Origin: JACKIC01 sp964543795
GTDB taxonomy: Bacteria; Planctomycetota; UBA1135; UBA2386
Assembly (NCBI GenBank): GCA_964543795.1
Contig: CAZIZN010000002.1
Coordinates: 1-64,000, forward strand
Reading direction: 5' to 3'
Length of the DNA stretch: 64,000 nt
Part shown: positions 17,886 through 25,653 of the stretch, piece after piece
Layout of the letters: each line of letters opens with the position of its first letter
Numbering within the stretch: the stretch's first letter is position 1
The notes under the pieces: model-generated
The model's database searches: none
The model's input: the letters and a program-made list of their open reading frames with translations, nothing else
What the model was told of the DNA's origin: nothing
Translations under genes and position numbers: made by a program

Positions 17886-20285
17886 TCAGCGTTTGGTGAC
17901 GAACTCGTCGAGCGAGAGCACGATGCTCGCGGCCGCGGTCCACGCGGCGGGTTCGGCGTCCCGACCCGCGCGGCTGCGGCCGGCGCCGACCAGCGCGCGT
18001 GCCGCGTCGGGGTCGGCGAGCAGGCGTTCGCGTTCTTCGCGCACGAACGCGACCAGCCGCGCGGCCTCGGCCGGCGTCGGGTCGCGCAGCAGGCATCGCC
18101 GCCACAGCCAGGCGACGCGGGCGTCGTCGTCGGCGCCGGGCAGAGCGGTCGTCGCCAGCGCACCGAGCGCCTGCGCGGCTTCGAAGAACTGCGGGTCGTT
18201 CCACAGCGCCAGCGCCTGCAGCGGGGTGTTCGTGCGCTGCCGGCGCAACACGCACGCTTCGCGGCTCTGCGCGTCGAACAGCAGCAGCTGCGGGTGCGGG
18301 CTGGTGCGGCGCCAGAACGTGTAGAGCGAGCGGCGGTGGCGGTCCTCGTCCTCGGCCGCGACCCAGCGCTCGCCGCTGTAGATCTGCATCCAGACGCCGT
18401 CCGGCTGCGGCGGCATCACGCTGGGGCCGCCGCGCCGCTCGTGCAGCAGGCCCGCCGCGAACAGCGCCTGGTCGCGCAACGTCTCGCCCGACAGACGGAA
18501 CGACGGGCCGCGCGTGAGCCACTGGTTGTCGGGGTCGAGCTCGCGCGCCGTGGGGCTCTGCGTCGACGATTGCGCGTAGGTCTCGGAGAGCACGATGGTG
18601 CGCAGAAGCGCGCGCAGCGACCAGCCGGAGTCGACGAAGTGGCTCGCGAGCCAGTCGAGCAGTTCGGGGTGGGACGGTGCTTCCCCCTGGCTGCCGAAGT
18701 CCTCGATCGTCGTCACGAGGCCCCGGCCGAACAGTTCGAACCAGATGCGGTTCGCGACGACGCGCGCGGTGCGCGGGTTGTCGCGCGAGACGAGCCAGCG
18801 GGCGAAACCGAGTCGGTTCCACGGCGCGTCGGCGGGCAGCGGCGGCCAGACGGCGGGTGTGGCCGGGCTCACCGCATCGCCCTGGGTGAGGAAGTTGCCG
18901 CGCAGATGGACGCGTGTCGTGCGGCGCTGGTCCGGCGGCAGCTCCTGCAGCACGGGCACGGCGGGGTTCCGCGCCGCGTCGGCGCGCCGCACGTGGGACG
19001 GTGGTTCGAGCCGGAAGTAGAAGCCGCCGGGGCCGCCCCCGTTGGCGATCTTGAGCAGCAGCGTGTTCTCGCCTGGGCGCAGCAGGACGCCCAGCAGTTC
19101 CTGGTCGGGCGCGGCGGGCCGGCCGACCTGCTTGCGCAGGATCTCCTCGCCGTTCCACCACACGGCGATCGCGTCGTCGCTGCCGAGTGCCAGCGTCGCG
19201 CGCACGGCGGCGTCCGCGGCGATCGTGCGGTGCAGATAGAAGGCGCTGTTCGTGCCCTGCCACGCGTGGACTTTCCCGTCCACGTAGTCGGGCATCGGCT
19301 GCCAGCGCCGACCCTGCTGCTCGGCGTGGAGGCGCACGCCTTCGGTCTCCGGTGCGAACGCGGTGCCGTGCGCGGCCGCGAAGTCGGCGGCGGCGATCGG
19401 GCCGAGCCGGTGCCAGGGGCCGCGTGTCAGCCGCGCGCCCGCGAACGCGGCGTCGTCGTCGGCGAATGCCGCGAGTTCGGCGCGGTGCGCGCGCGTCGGC
19501 ACCGCCAGCAGCGGCGCGTCGTCGTCGCGGTCGCGGTCGGCGGTCTGGTCGAAGAACGCGAACAGCTCGAAGAACTCGCGCTGCGAGATCGGGTCGAACT
19601 TGTGGTCGTGGCACTGTGCGCAGCCGGCCGTCGCACCCATCCACACCGACATGGTCGTGTCGACGCGGTCGACCACCGCGGCGACGCGGAACTCCTCGTC
19701 GTCGGTGCCGCCTTCGGTGTTGGTCATGGTCTGGCGGTGGAACGCCGTCGCGAGCCGGTCCTCGTCGGTGGCGTCGTCGAGCAGGTCGCCGGCGAGCTGC
19801 AGGATCGTGAAGCGGTCGAACGGCATGTCGTCCGCGAAGGCGTCGAGCACCCAGTCGCGGTAGCGCCACATCGTCCGCCGCAGGCCGTCCTTCTCGTAGC
19901 CCTGCGAGTCCGCGTAGCGGGCGAGGTCGAGCCACCACTGCGTCCAGCGTTCGGCGAAGCGCGGCGAGGCGAGCAGGCGGTCGACGGCGCGTGCCGCCGC
20001 GTTCGGGTCGCGATCGGCCACGAACGCCGCGACCTCGTCGGGCGAAGGCGGCAGACCCCACAGATCGAGGGCGACGCGCCGCAGCCACGTCGCGCGATCG
20101 GCCGCGGGCGATCCGGCGAGTCCGCGCCGCTCGCGTGCCGTCGCGACGAAGCGGTCGAGCGGCTGTTCGGGTGCGAGGCCGCGCGGTGCCGGCGGCTCGG
20201 GTCGCGCGAGCGGGCGATCGGACCAGTGTTGCGCGGGTGCCGCAGCGGCGAGGATCGCGAGCAGGACGGGCGACGCGGTCTTCAC
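17886..20285 (-). CDS. PSD1-type (DUF1549-DUF1553) cytochrome-like protein
   Basis: A 799-residue exported protein of a family strongly expanded in planctomycetes. After a signal (VLLAILAAAAPAQ), DUF1549 covers about residues 40-245, with RRVALDLWGLPPSPDEVAAF and the heme-type CAQCH in GCAQCHDHKFDPIS. An inserted beta-sandwich of about 150 residues follows, ending in LRPGENTLLLKIANG. DUF1553 runs from about 430 to 780 (NRIWFELFGRGLVTTIEDFG; QRTNTPLQALALWNDPQF). Function is unproven. The GTG at 20283-20285 overlaps the Maf stop codon (GTGA), so the two genes are coupled. The usual DUF1501 partner gene is not present next to it. Confidence 0.9.
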   Translation of the reverse strand: MKTASPVLLAILAAAAPAQHWSDRPLARPEPPAPRGLAPEQPLDRFVATARERRGLAGSPAADRATWLRRVALDLWGLPPSPDEVAAFVADRDPNAAARAVDRLLASPRFAERWTQWWLDLARYADSQGYEKDGLRRTMWRYRDWVLDAFADDMPFDRFTILQLAGDLLDDATDEDRLATAFHRQTMTNTEGGTDDEEFRVAAVVDRVDTTMSVWMGATAGCAQCHDHKFDPISQREFFELFAFFDQTADRDRDDDAPLLAVPTRAHRAELAAFADDDAAFAGARLTRGPWHRLGPIAAADFAAAHGTAFAPETEGVRLHAEQQGRRWQPMPDYVDGKVHAWQGTNSAFYLHRTIAADAAVRATLALGSDDAIAVWWNGEEILRKQVGRPAAPDQELLGVLLRPGENTLLLKIANGGGPGGFYFRLEPPSHVRRADAARNPAVPVLQELPPDQRRTTRVHLRGNFLTQGDAVSPATPAVWPPLPADAPWNRLGFARWLVSRDNPRTARVVANRIWFELFGRGLVTTIEDFGSQGEAPSHPELLDWLASHFVDSGWSLRALLRTIVLSETYAQSSTQSPTARELDPDNQWLTRGPSFRLSGETLRDQALFAAGLLHERRGGPSVMPPQPDGVWMQIYSGERWVAAEDEDRHRRSLYTFWRRTSPHPQLLLFDAQSREACVLRRQRTNTPLQALALWNDPQFFEAAQALGALATTALPGADDDARVAWLWRRCLLRDPTPAEAARLVAFVREERERLLADPDAARALVGAGRSRAGRDAEPAAWTAAASIVLSLDEFVTKR

Positions 20286-20866
20286 GGGATGGCGATGCCG
20301 AGTTGGCGGAGTTCGGTGCAGAGGCGCAGGAGGGGCAGGCCGACGATGGCAGTCTGGTCCTCGCAGTCGATCGCCGCGAACAGGCTGATGCCGAGGCCCT
20401 CGACCCGGTAGCTGCCCGCGCAGTCGAGCGGCCGGTCGGCGGCGACGTAGCGTTCGATCTCGGCGGAGCCCAGCGTGCGCATCAGCAGCCGGGTCACGTC
20501 GAGGAACTCGGCGAGCGCCCCCGCGGTCGGGCCGGCGATCGCGACAGCGGTGACGAGGGTGTGCTGCCGGCCCTGCAGGCGCTGCAGCTGGGCCGCCGCC
20601 GCCGCCGCGGTGCCCGGTTTGTCGAGCACCTCGCCGTCGATCGTCGCGACCTGGTCGCCGCCGATCACGACGGCTCCGGGGTGGCGTTCCGCGACGGCCA
20701 GCGCCTTGCGCCGTGCCAGTTCGGCAGCCAGTTCGAAAGGGCCGCCGCCGGCCGACTTGACGGCCGACTCGTCGACGCCCGGCGCGTCGCACGAGAACGG
20801 CAGGGCGAGCCGTTCGAGCAGCTGCCGGCGGTAGGGCGAGGTGCTGGCGAGCACGATCGGGTGCAT
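20282..20866 (-). CDS. maf: Maf-family nucleotide pyrophosphatase
   Basis: A 194-residue house-cleaning enzyme that hydrolyses non-canonical or modified nucleoside triphosphates to monophosphates. The Maf signature is present: VLASTSPYRRQLLERL at the N-terminus, PGVDE, ARRKALAVAERHP, then VIGGDQVATIDGEVLDKPG and SYRVEGLGISLFAAIDCEDQTAIVGLPL. The sequence appears closer to the YceF (m7GTP) subgroup than to canonical dTTP/UTP Maf, but this is judged by eye. It is followed by the PSD1-type gene with a four-base GTGA overlap. Confidence 0.9.
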   Translation of the reverse strand: MHPIVLASTSPYRRQLLERLALPFSCDAPGVDESAVKSAGGGPFELAAELARRKALAVAERHPGAVVIGGDQVATIDGEVLDKPGTAAAAAAQLQRLQGRQHTLVTAVAIAGPTAGALAEFLDVTRLLMRTLGSAEIERYVAADRPLDCAGSYRVEGLGISLFAAIDCEDQTAIVGLPLLRLCTELRQLGIAIP

Positions 20867-20985
20867 CGGGCCATTGCACCGCAGCCGAGCCGATCGCGGC
20901 AGGGGAAATCCGCTCTCGGTTGCGGTGTTGTCGTGGCAGATACTGGGCGTCGAGTACTGGGCGTCCAGCCCTCGCAGATCCGGCC

Positions 20986-22026
20986 ATGAAGAACACCCTG
21001 TCCCTCTCCTTCGCCGCGGCTCTGGCCGTCGGTCTCGCTTCCCTCGGCGGCAGCGCCACGGTGCACGGCGCGCCGCAGGACCCCAAGGGGCCCAAGCGTC
21101 CCGCTCCGCCGGTCCGCATCGACATGCAGATGGTCAAGGTGTTCTTCGGCTCGGATCCGACGGCGCCTGCGGTCGACAACCCGCCGACGGCCGAGAAGAT
21201 CGCGCTCGGCAAGGCCCTCTTCACCGATCAGAGCCTGTCGAAGAGCGGCAACCTCAGCTGCGCTTCCTGCCACGACCTCGGCAACTACGGCCAGGACGGC
21301 AAGCCGAAGTCCCCGGTCGCCGACGGCGCGACCGCGGCGCGCAACACGCCGACCGTGTGGAACGCGTTCCGCAACTACGCCCAGTTCTGGGATGCGCGTG
21401 CTGCGACCGTCGAGGAGCTGGTGCTGTCGCACGTGCTCGACCCGCTCGCCAACGGGGTCGCCGACGAGGCGGATCTCGTCGCCAAGGTCAAGGCGAAGCC
21501 CCAGCACGTGGAGGCGTTCGCGAAGGTCTTCGCCGGCGAGGCGGAGCCCGTGACCGCGAAGAACGTGTCGCTGGCGCTGGGCGCCTTCCAGCGCAGCCTC
21601 GTGACGAAGTCGAAGTTCGAGGCGTTCGTCGGCGGCGATGCACGCGCGCTCACCAACGAGGAGAAGCTCGGCCTCAAGACCTTCATGGAGGTCGGCTGCA
21701 CGCAGTGCCACATGTCGCGCCTGGCCGGCGGCAACATGATCCAGAAGCTCGGCGTGTACAAGCCCTACCCGTCGACGGACACCGGCCGCATGCAGGCCAC
21801 CAAGAGCGAGAGCGACAAGTTCCTGTTCAAGGTCCCGGCCCTGCTCAACGTCGAGAAGACCGCGCCCTACTACCACGACGGCAAGATCGCGACGCTCGAG
21901 GAGGCCGTGAACAACATGGCCGAGATCCAGCTCAACCGGACGCTGAAGCCCGAGGAGACGACGGCCATCGTCACGTTCCTGAAGACGCTGACGGGGCCGT
22001 TGCCCGCCGAACACCAGAAGCAGTGA
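20986..22026 (+). CDS. Di-heme cytochrome c peroxidase (CcpA/MauG family)
   Basis: A 346-residue periplasmic protein with a signal peptide (to about residue 29, VHGAPQ). Two heme c motifs are present: CASCH (92-96) and CTQCH (238-242). The order of blocks is typical of the bacterial cytochrome c peroxidase family: EKIALGKALFTDQSLSKSGNLSCASCHD, RNTPTVWNA, FWDARAATVEEL, FKVPALLNV and PYYHDGKIATLEEAVNNM. It would reduce hydrogen peroxide using cytochrome electrons, or perform a MauG-like oxidation. Heme ligand Met residues occur but were not assigned. A short direct repeat (TACTGGGCGTC twice, 20941-20965) precedes the gene. Confidence 0.92.
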   Translation: MKNTLSLSFAAALAVGLASLGGSATVHGAPQDPKGPKRPAPPVRIDMQMVKVFFGSDPTAPAVDNPPTAEKIALGKALFTDQSLSKSGNLSCASCHDLGNYGQDGKPKSPVADGATAARNTPTVWNAFRNYAQFWDARAATVEELVLSHVLDPLANGVADEADLVAKVKAKPQHVEAFAKVFAGEAEPVTAKNVSLALGAFQRSLVTKSKFEAFVGGDARALTNEEKLGLKTFMEVGCTQCHMSRLAGGNMIQKLGVYKPYPSTDTGRMQATKSESDKFLFKVPALLNVEKTAPYYHDGKIATLEEAVNNMAEIQLNRTLKPEETTAIVTFLKTLTGPLPAEHQKQ

Positions 22027-22052
22027 ACGCGCGCGGCCGCGGCGGCCAGCGA

Positions 22053-23828
22053 TCAGCGGCGCACGAACAGCTCGCAGCTGTTGCCGGCCGCGAGCCAGGC
22101 GGTCGGGACGACGAAGGAGAACGACTGCGCGTAGATGCGTGTGCCGCGCAGCGCGAGGTCGTTCGGCACGGTGAACGGCACGAGTCCCGCGGCCGTGCCG
22201 TGCACGCCGACGGTCATGGTCACCGCGGCGGCCGGATCGACCAGCACGCGGCCGGAGCCGCTGATGGCGGCGGTCAGCGCCTGGTTGACGGCGGTGAAGC
22301 TCGCGAGCACGGCGTATGCGTCGCCGATGCCCGCCGGCGCGGCAGGGCCGACCTCGAGCCCGCAGGTCGAGCCGAGCCTCGGTTCGCCGACGACGGCTAG
22401 GCCGCGCAGCAGGCCCGCCGCCGCGAGCACGGCCCGGATGTCCGCCCGCACACCGATGTCCTGCCCCGGGTTCGTCGGCGTGCCGTTCGCGGCGACGAGG
22501 TTCCGTACCGCGATCGGCGTCAGCGCCGCGACCTGGCCCGCGTCCCACTGCGCCTGCGCGGCCCCGCGCAGCGCGCAGACCGCGGCGGTCACCATCGGTG
22601 TCGCCGACGAGGTGCCCGAGAAGGTGTTCGTGTAGCGCTGGCGCGAATCGCCGCCGATCTGCGCCAGGTTGCCGTAGCCGGTGGTGACGACCTGGTAGCC
22701 CCAGCCGTTGGCGTCGACGCGCGAACCGTAGCAGCTGAACGGGGCACGACCGAGCTGGCTGCCGTGCGTGGCTCCGACGACGATCGCTCCCGAGTCGCGC
22801 ACGCTGCGGTCGAAGAGGCCGCCGAGGACCGGCGCGTCGAGGTCGACGCCGCCGTTGCCCGCCGCTTCGACGGTGACGATGCCGAGCGTGGTGGCGACGA
22901 AGATCGCGTCGAAGTCGGCCTGGATCCACTCGGTCGGGCCGAGGCCCAGCGGGGTCGAGGTCTGCGCCTCGAGCACGATCACGTCCCCTGCGGACAACGC
23001 GGGTACCGCGACGGCGATCGCGTTGGCGACGCTGTAGCCGCTCGCCGGGTAGTTCGTCGCCACGCGCAGATCGATGTCCGGGACCAGACCGGTCACCCCG
23101 TGGGCGTCGGCGTCCGCGGCCAGTTCGCCGGCGACCGCGACGCCGTGGTCGTTGTAGCTGGGGTTCGCGACCGGCGGGCCGATCAGGGCGCCGGGGCGCA
23201 GCTGCGACACGTCCTCGTGGTCGAAGTGCCAGCCCCACTCGATCTCGACGAGGCGCACGCCGCGGCCGGATGCGCCCGTGATCGTGCCGCCGAACGTCGC
23301 GTCGATGCCGAGCGGCGCGGCCTCCCGGTACCCCTGCTGGTCCGTGTAATCGGGTGTCGCCGGCAGGATGTCGCCGGGGGGCGGCGCGGGTCGTTCGCGC
23401 GGGTAGGCCAGCTCGACGGCGGCGAGTTCGTTGAGGGCACGCACGAGCGAACGTGCATCGGCGGCGTCGCGCGCCTGGACCTCGAAGTAGAGCCCGAGAT
23501 CGACCGCCGGTCTCTCGCCGCCGGCGAGTTCGATCTGGCGGGCGCGGATCGCCGCGAGTTCCTGCTCGCGGCCGGCGAAGAACGGCCGCGTCCTGCGGTC
23601 GGCGAGGACGGCGAGCACGCCGGCGTCGAGGATGTGCCCCGGCAGCGCCAGGTCCGGACGGTTCTCCTGCAGCTTCAGCACGACCCGCGTCTGGTCCGCG
23701 GCCACCTCGAGCGTGTCGGCGATCGCCTTGGGCATGACGCCGCGCAAGGGGCCGCCGGGGCGGTGGGGTTCTTGCGGCCAGGCGGCGAAGCCGAGACAGA
23801 GGGCGGGTGCGGCGAGGCAGGCGAGCAT
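22053..23828 (-). CDS. Secreted S8 (subtilase) peptidase with Glu at the Asp position
   Basis: A 591-residue exported subtilase. The signal peptide ends near AWPQ. The catalytic domain spans about 165-460. The His is in YNDHGVAVAGE (His228), the oxyanion Asn in VEAAGNGG (Asn325), and the Ser in FSGTSSATPM (Ser407). Where subtilases normally have the Asp of D-T/S-G, this protein reads VEIEWGWHFDHEDV, placing Glu197 at the catalytic Asp position. The C-terminal 120 residues (from GSTCGLEVGPAAP) form a beta-rich module like that of other secreted proteins here. A TATCCT hexamer sits 12 bp upstream of the ATG. Confidence 0.88.
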   Translation of the reverse strand: MLACLAAPALCLGFAAWPQEPHRPGGPLRGVMPKAIADTLEVAADQTRVVLKLQENRPDLALPGHILDAGVLAVLADRRTRPFFAGREQELAAIRARQIELAGGERPAVDLGLYFEVQARDAADARSLVRALNELAAVELAYPRERPAPPPGDILPATPDYTDQQGYREAAPLGIDATFGGTITGASGRGVRLVEIEWGWHFDHEDVSQLRPGALIGPPVANPSYNDHGVAVAGELAADADAHGVTGLVPDIDLRVATNYPASGYSVANAIAVAVPALSAGDVIVLEAQTSTPLGLGPTEWIQADFDAIFVATTLGIVTVEAAGNGGVDLDAPVLGGLFDRSVRDSGAIVVGATHGSQLGRAPFSCYGSRVDANGWGYQVVTTGYGNLAQIGGDSRQRYTNTFSGTSSATPMVTAAVCALRGAAQAQWDAGQVAALTPIAVRNLVAANGTPTNPGQDIGVRADIRAVLAAAGLLRGLAVVGEPRLGSTCGLEVGPAAPAGIGDAYAVLASFTAVNQALTAAISGSGRVLVDPAAAVTMTVGVHGTAAGLVPFTVPNDLALRGTRIYAQSFSFVVPTAWLAAGNSCELFVRR

Positions 23829-23840
23829 GGTGGGCTCGCC

Positions 23841-23846
23841 AGGATA
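23841..23846 (-). promoter_or_regulatory. Candidate -10 element TATCCT upstream of the subtilase gene
   Basis: On the minus strand GGTATCCT lies 12 bp before the ATG of the S8 peptidase gene. It matches the TATCCT hexamer found before several other genes in this window. Confidence 0.3.
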
Positions 23847-23862
23847 CCTCACCGGAGCGCCG

Positions 23863-25653
23863 CTACTGCAGGGTCGCGGCCTCCTGGTGCATGCGGGCGT
23901 AGACGCCGTTGCCACGGACCAGTTCGTCGTGGCGGCCGGCCTCGACGATCGCCCCGTTCACCAGCACCAGGATGCGGTCGGCACTGCGCACGGTCGACAG
24001 CCGGTGGGCGACCACGAGCGCGGTGCGCCCGGCGAGCGCCGCCTCGAGGGCGTGCTGCAGCCGTGCCTCCGAGGCGCTGTCGATGCTGGCCGTGGCCTCG
24101 TCGAGCACCAGCACGTCGGGATCGACGGCCAGCGCCCGGGCGAAGGCCAGCAGCTGTCGTTCGCCCTGCGAGAAGGTGCCACCGCGCTCCTCGACCGGAG
24201 CCGCGAGCCCGCCCGGCAGGCGCCGCACGAAGTCGGCCGCGCCGACGTGCTCCAGGGCGCGCCAGACCCGGTCCTCGCCGATCGACGGATCGAACAGGCG
24301 GACGTTGTCCAGCACCGTGCCCGTGAACAGGAACAGGTCCTGCGCCACGTAGGCGACGCGCGCGCGCAGCTGGGCCAGGTCGAGGTCGCGCACGTCCGTG
24401 CCGTCGATGCGCACGGCACCGGCGGTGGCGTCGCGCAGCCGGCCGACCAGCGACAGCAACGTCGTCTTGCCGGCGCCGGTCGGGCCGACGATCGCGACGG
24501 TCCGACCCGGCTCGGCGACGAACGAGACCCCGCGTAGCACCGGCTCGCCCGCACCGTAGGCGAAGTCCACCGCGTCGAACTCGACGCGCGCGCTGCCGCG
24601 GCGCGGCGACGGCAGTCGTGCGCCCGGCGCCGCGGGGAAGCGCGGTTCCGCGAGGATCTGGAACACGCGCTCGCAGCTCGCGAACGCCGCCTGCAGCACG
24701 TTGTACTTCTCGCCGAGTTCGCGGATCGGGCCGGTCAGCAGGCCGAAGTAGAGCCAGAACTGCACGAACTGTCCCGGTCGCAGGTCGCCGTCGAGCACCG
24801 CGAGCCCGCCGAACCAGAGCAGCCCCACCGACGTCCAGCGCAGGGCGAGGTCGACGAGCGAGAAGAACACCGAGAAGTGCAGCACGGTCTGCCGCCAGGC
24901 CAGCGCCGTGTCGCGGTTGCGGGTCGCGTAGCGCAGAGCGACGGCGTCCTCCCGGCCGAAGGCGCGCGTGGTGCGGACCCCGCCGACGAGCTCCGCCGTG
25001 TAGGCGTTCTGCAGCGCGAGCCGGCCGCGCACCGCGCGGTAGGAGCGCTCCGCATTGCGCCGGAAGGACATGCTCAGGATCACGACGACCGGCGTGGTCG
25101 CCAGCGTGAACAGCGCGAGGCGGACGTCGAGGACGAACAGCGCCGCCAGCACGCCGACGATCTTGAGCAGGTCGAACACCGACTGCAGCACGCCCGTGGC
25201 GATCAGCTCGTTGAGGTTCTCGACGTCGCTCGTGACGCGCGTCGTCAGCTTGCCTGCTGGGTTGCGTTCGTGGAACGCCAGCGGCAGGTGCAGCACGTGG
25301 TCGAACAGCGCGCGGCGGATGTCGCGGATCACGCGCTGGCCGTTCCAGGCCGTCAGCTGGCCGTAGACGTAGCCGAGCGCCGCGCCGGCCAGCGTCGCGG
25401 CGAGGAAGCCGGCGCCGAACCACAGCAGGCGATCGATGCGTTCGTCGGTCGGCGCGCTCTCGTCGAGCATCGGGCCGTCGATGGCCCGCTGCAGCAGGAA
25501 CGGGCCGAGCAGTTCGAGCGCGAACGACAGCGCCAGGATCGCGAGGCACAGCAGGAAGCCGCGCCGGTAGGGGCGCGCGTAGGGCCACAGCCGGCGCAGG
25601 AAGCCGAGCTGGATGCGCCCCTCGGGCGTGTCGTCGGCGTAGGGATCGCTCAC
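23863..25653 (-). CDS. ABC exporter half-transporter, consensus ATPase subunit (TM288/LmrD-like)
   Basis: A 596-residue type IV ABC exporter half: six membrane helices (about 30-330), then the nucleotide-binding domain. Walker A is GPTGAGKT, Walker B LVLDEA with a catalytic Glu (Glu519), and the H-loop is VVAHRLS. The signature is the degenerate FSQGERQ instead of LSGGQ. That combination (good Walker B, poor signature) is the pattern of the consensus subunit in heterodimeric exporters. The GTG at 25651-25653 overlaps the stop of the partner gene (GTGA). It likely exports lipids or drugs; substrate unknown. Confidence 0.93.
   Translation of the reverse strand: MSDPYADDTPEGRIQLGFLRRLWPYARPYRRGFLLCLAILALSFALELLGPFLLQRAIDGPMLDESAPTDERIDRLLWFGAGFLAATLAGAALGYVYGQLTAWNGQRVIRDIRRALFDHVLHLPLAFHERNPAGKLTTRVTSDVENLNELIATGVLQSVFDLLKIVGVLAALFVLDVRLALFTLATTPVVVILSMSFRRNAERSYRAVRGRLALQNAYTAELVGGVRTTRAFGREDAVALRYATRNRDTALAWRQTVLHFSVFFSLVDLALRWTSVGLLWFGGLAVLDGDLRPGQFVQFWLYFGLLTGPIRELGEKYNVLQAAFASCERVFQILAEPRFPAAPGARLPSPRRGSARVEFDAVDFAYGAGEPVLRGVSFVAEPGRTVAIVGPTGAGKTTLLSLVGRLRDATAGAVRIDGTDVRDLDLAQLRARVAYVAQDLFLFTGTVLDNVRLFDPSIGEDRVWRALEHVGAADFVRRLPGGLAAPVEERGGTFSQGERQLLAFARALAVDPDVLVLDEATASIDSASEARLQHALEAALAGRTALVVAHRLSTVRSADRILVLVNGAIVEAGRHDELVRGNGVYARMHQEAATLQ

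Noticed and set aside
20941..20965. Direct repeat TACTGGGCGTC twice before the cytochrome peroxidase gene as a regulator site.
   Set aside because: It is an 11-bp pair only, without symmetry or a promoter around it; kept as a note in the gene entry.
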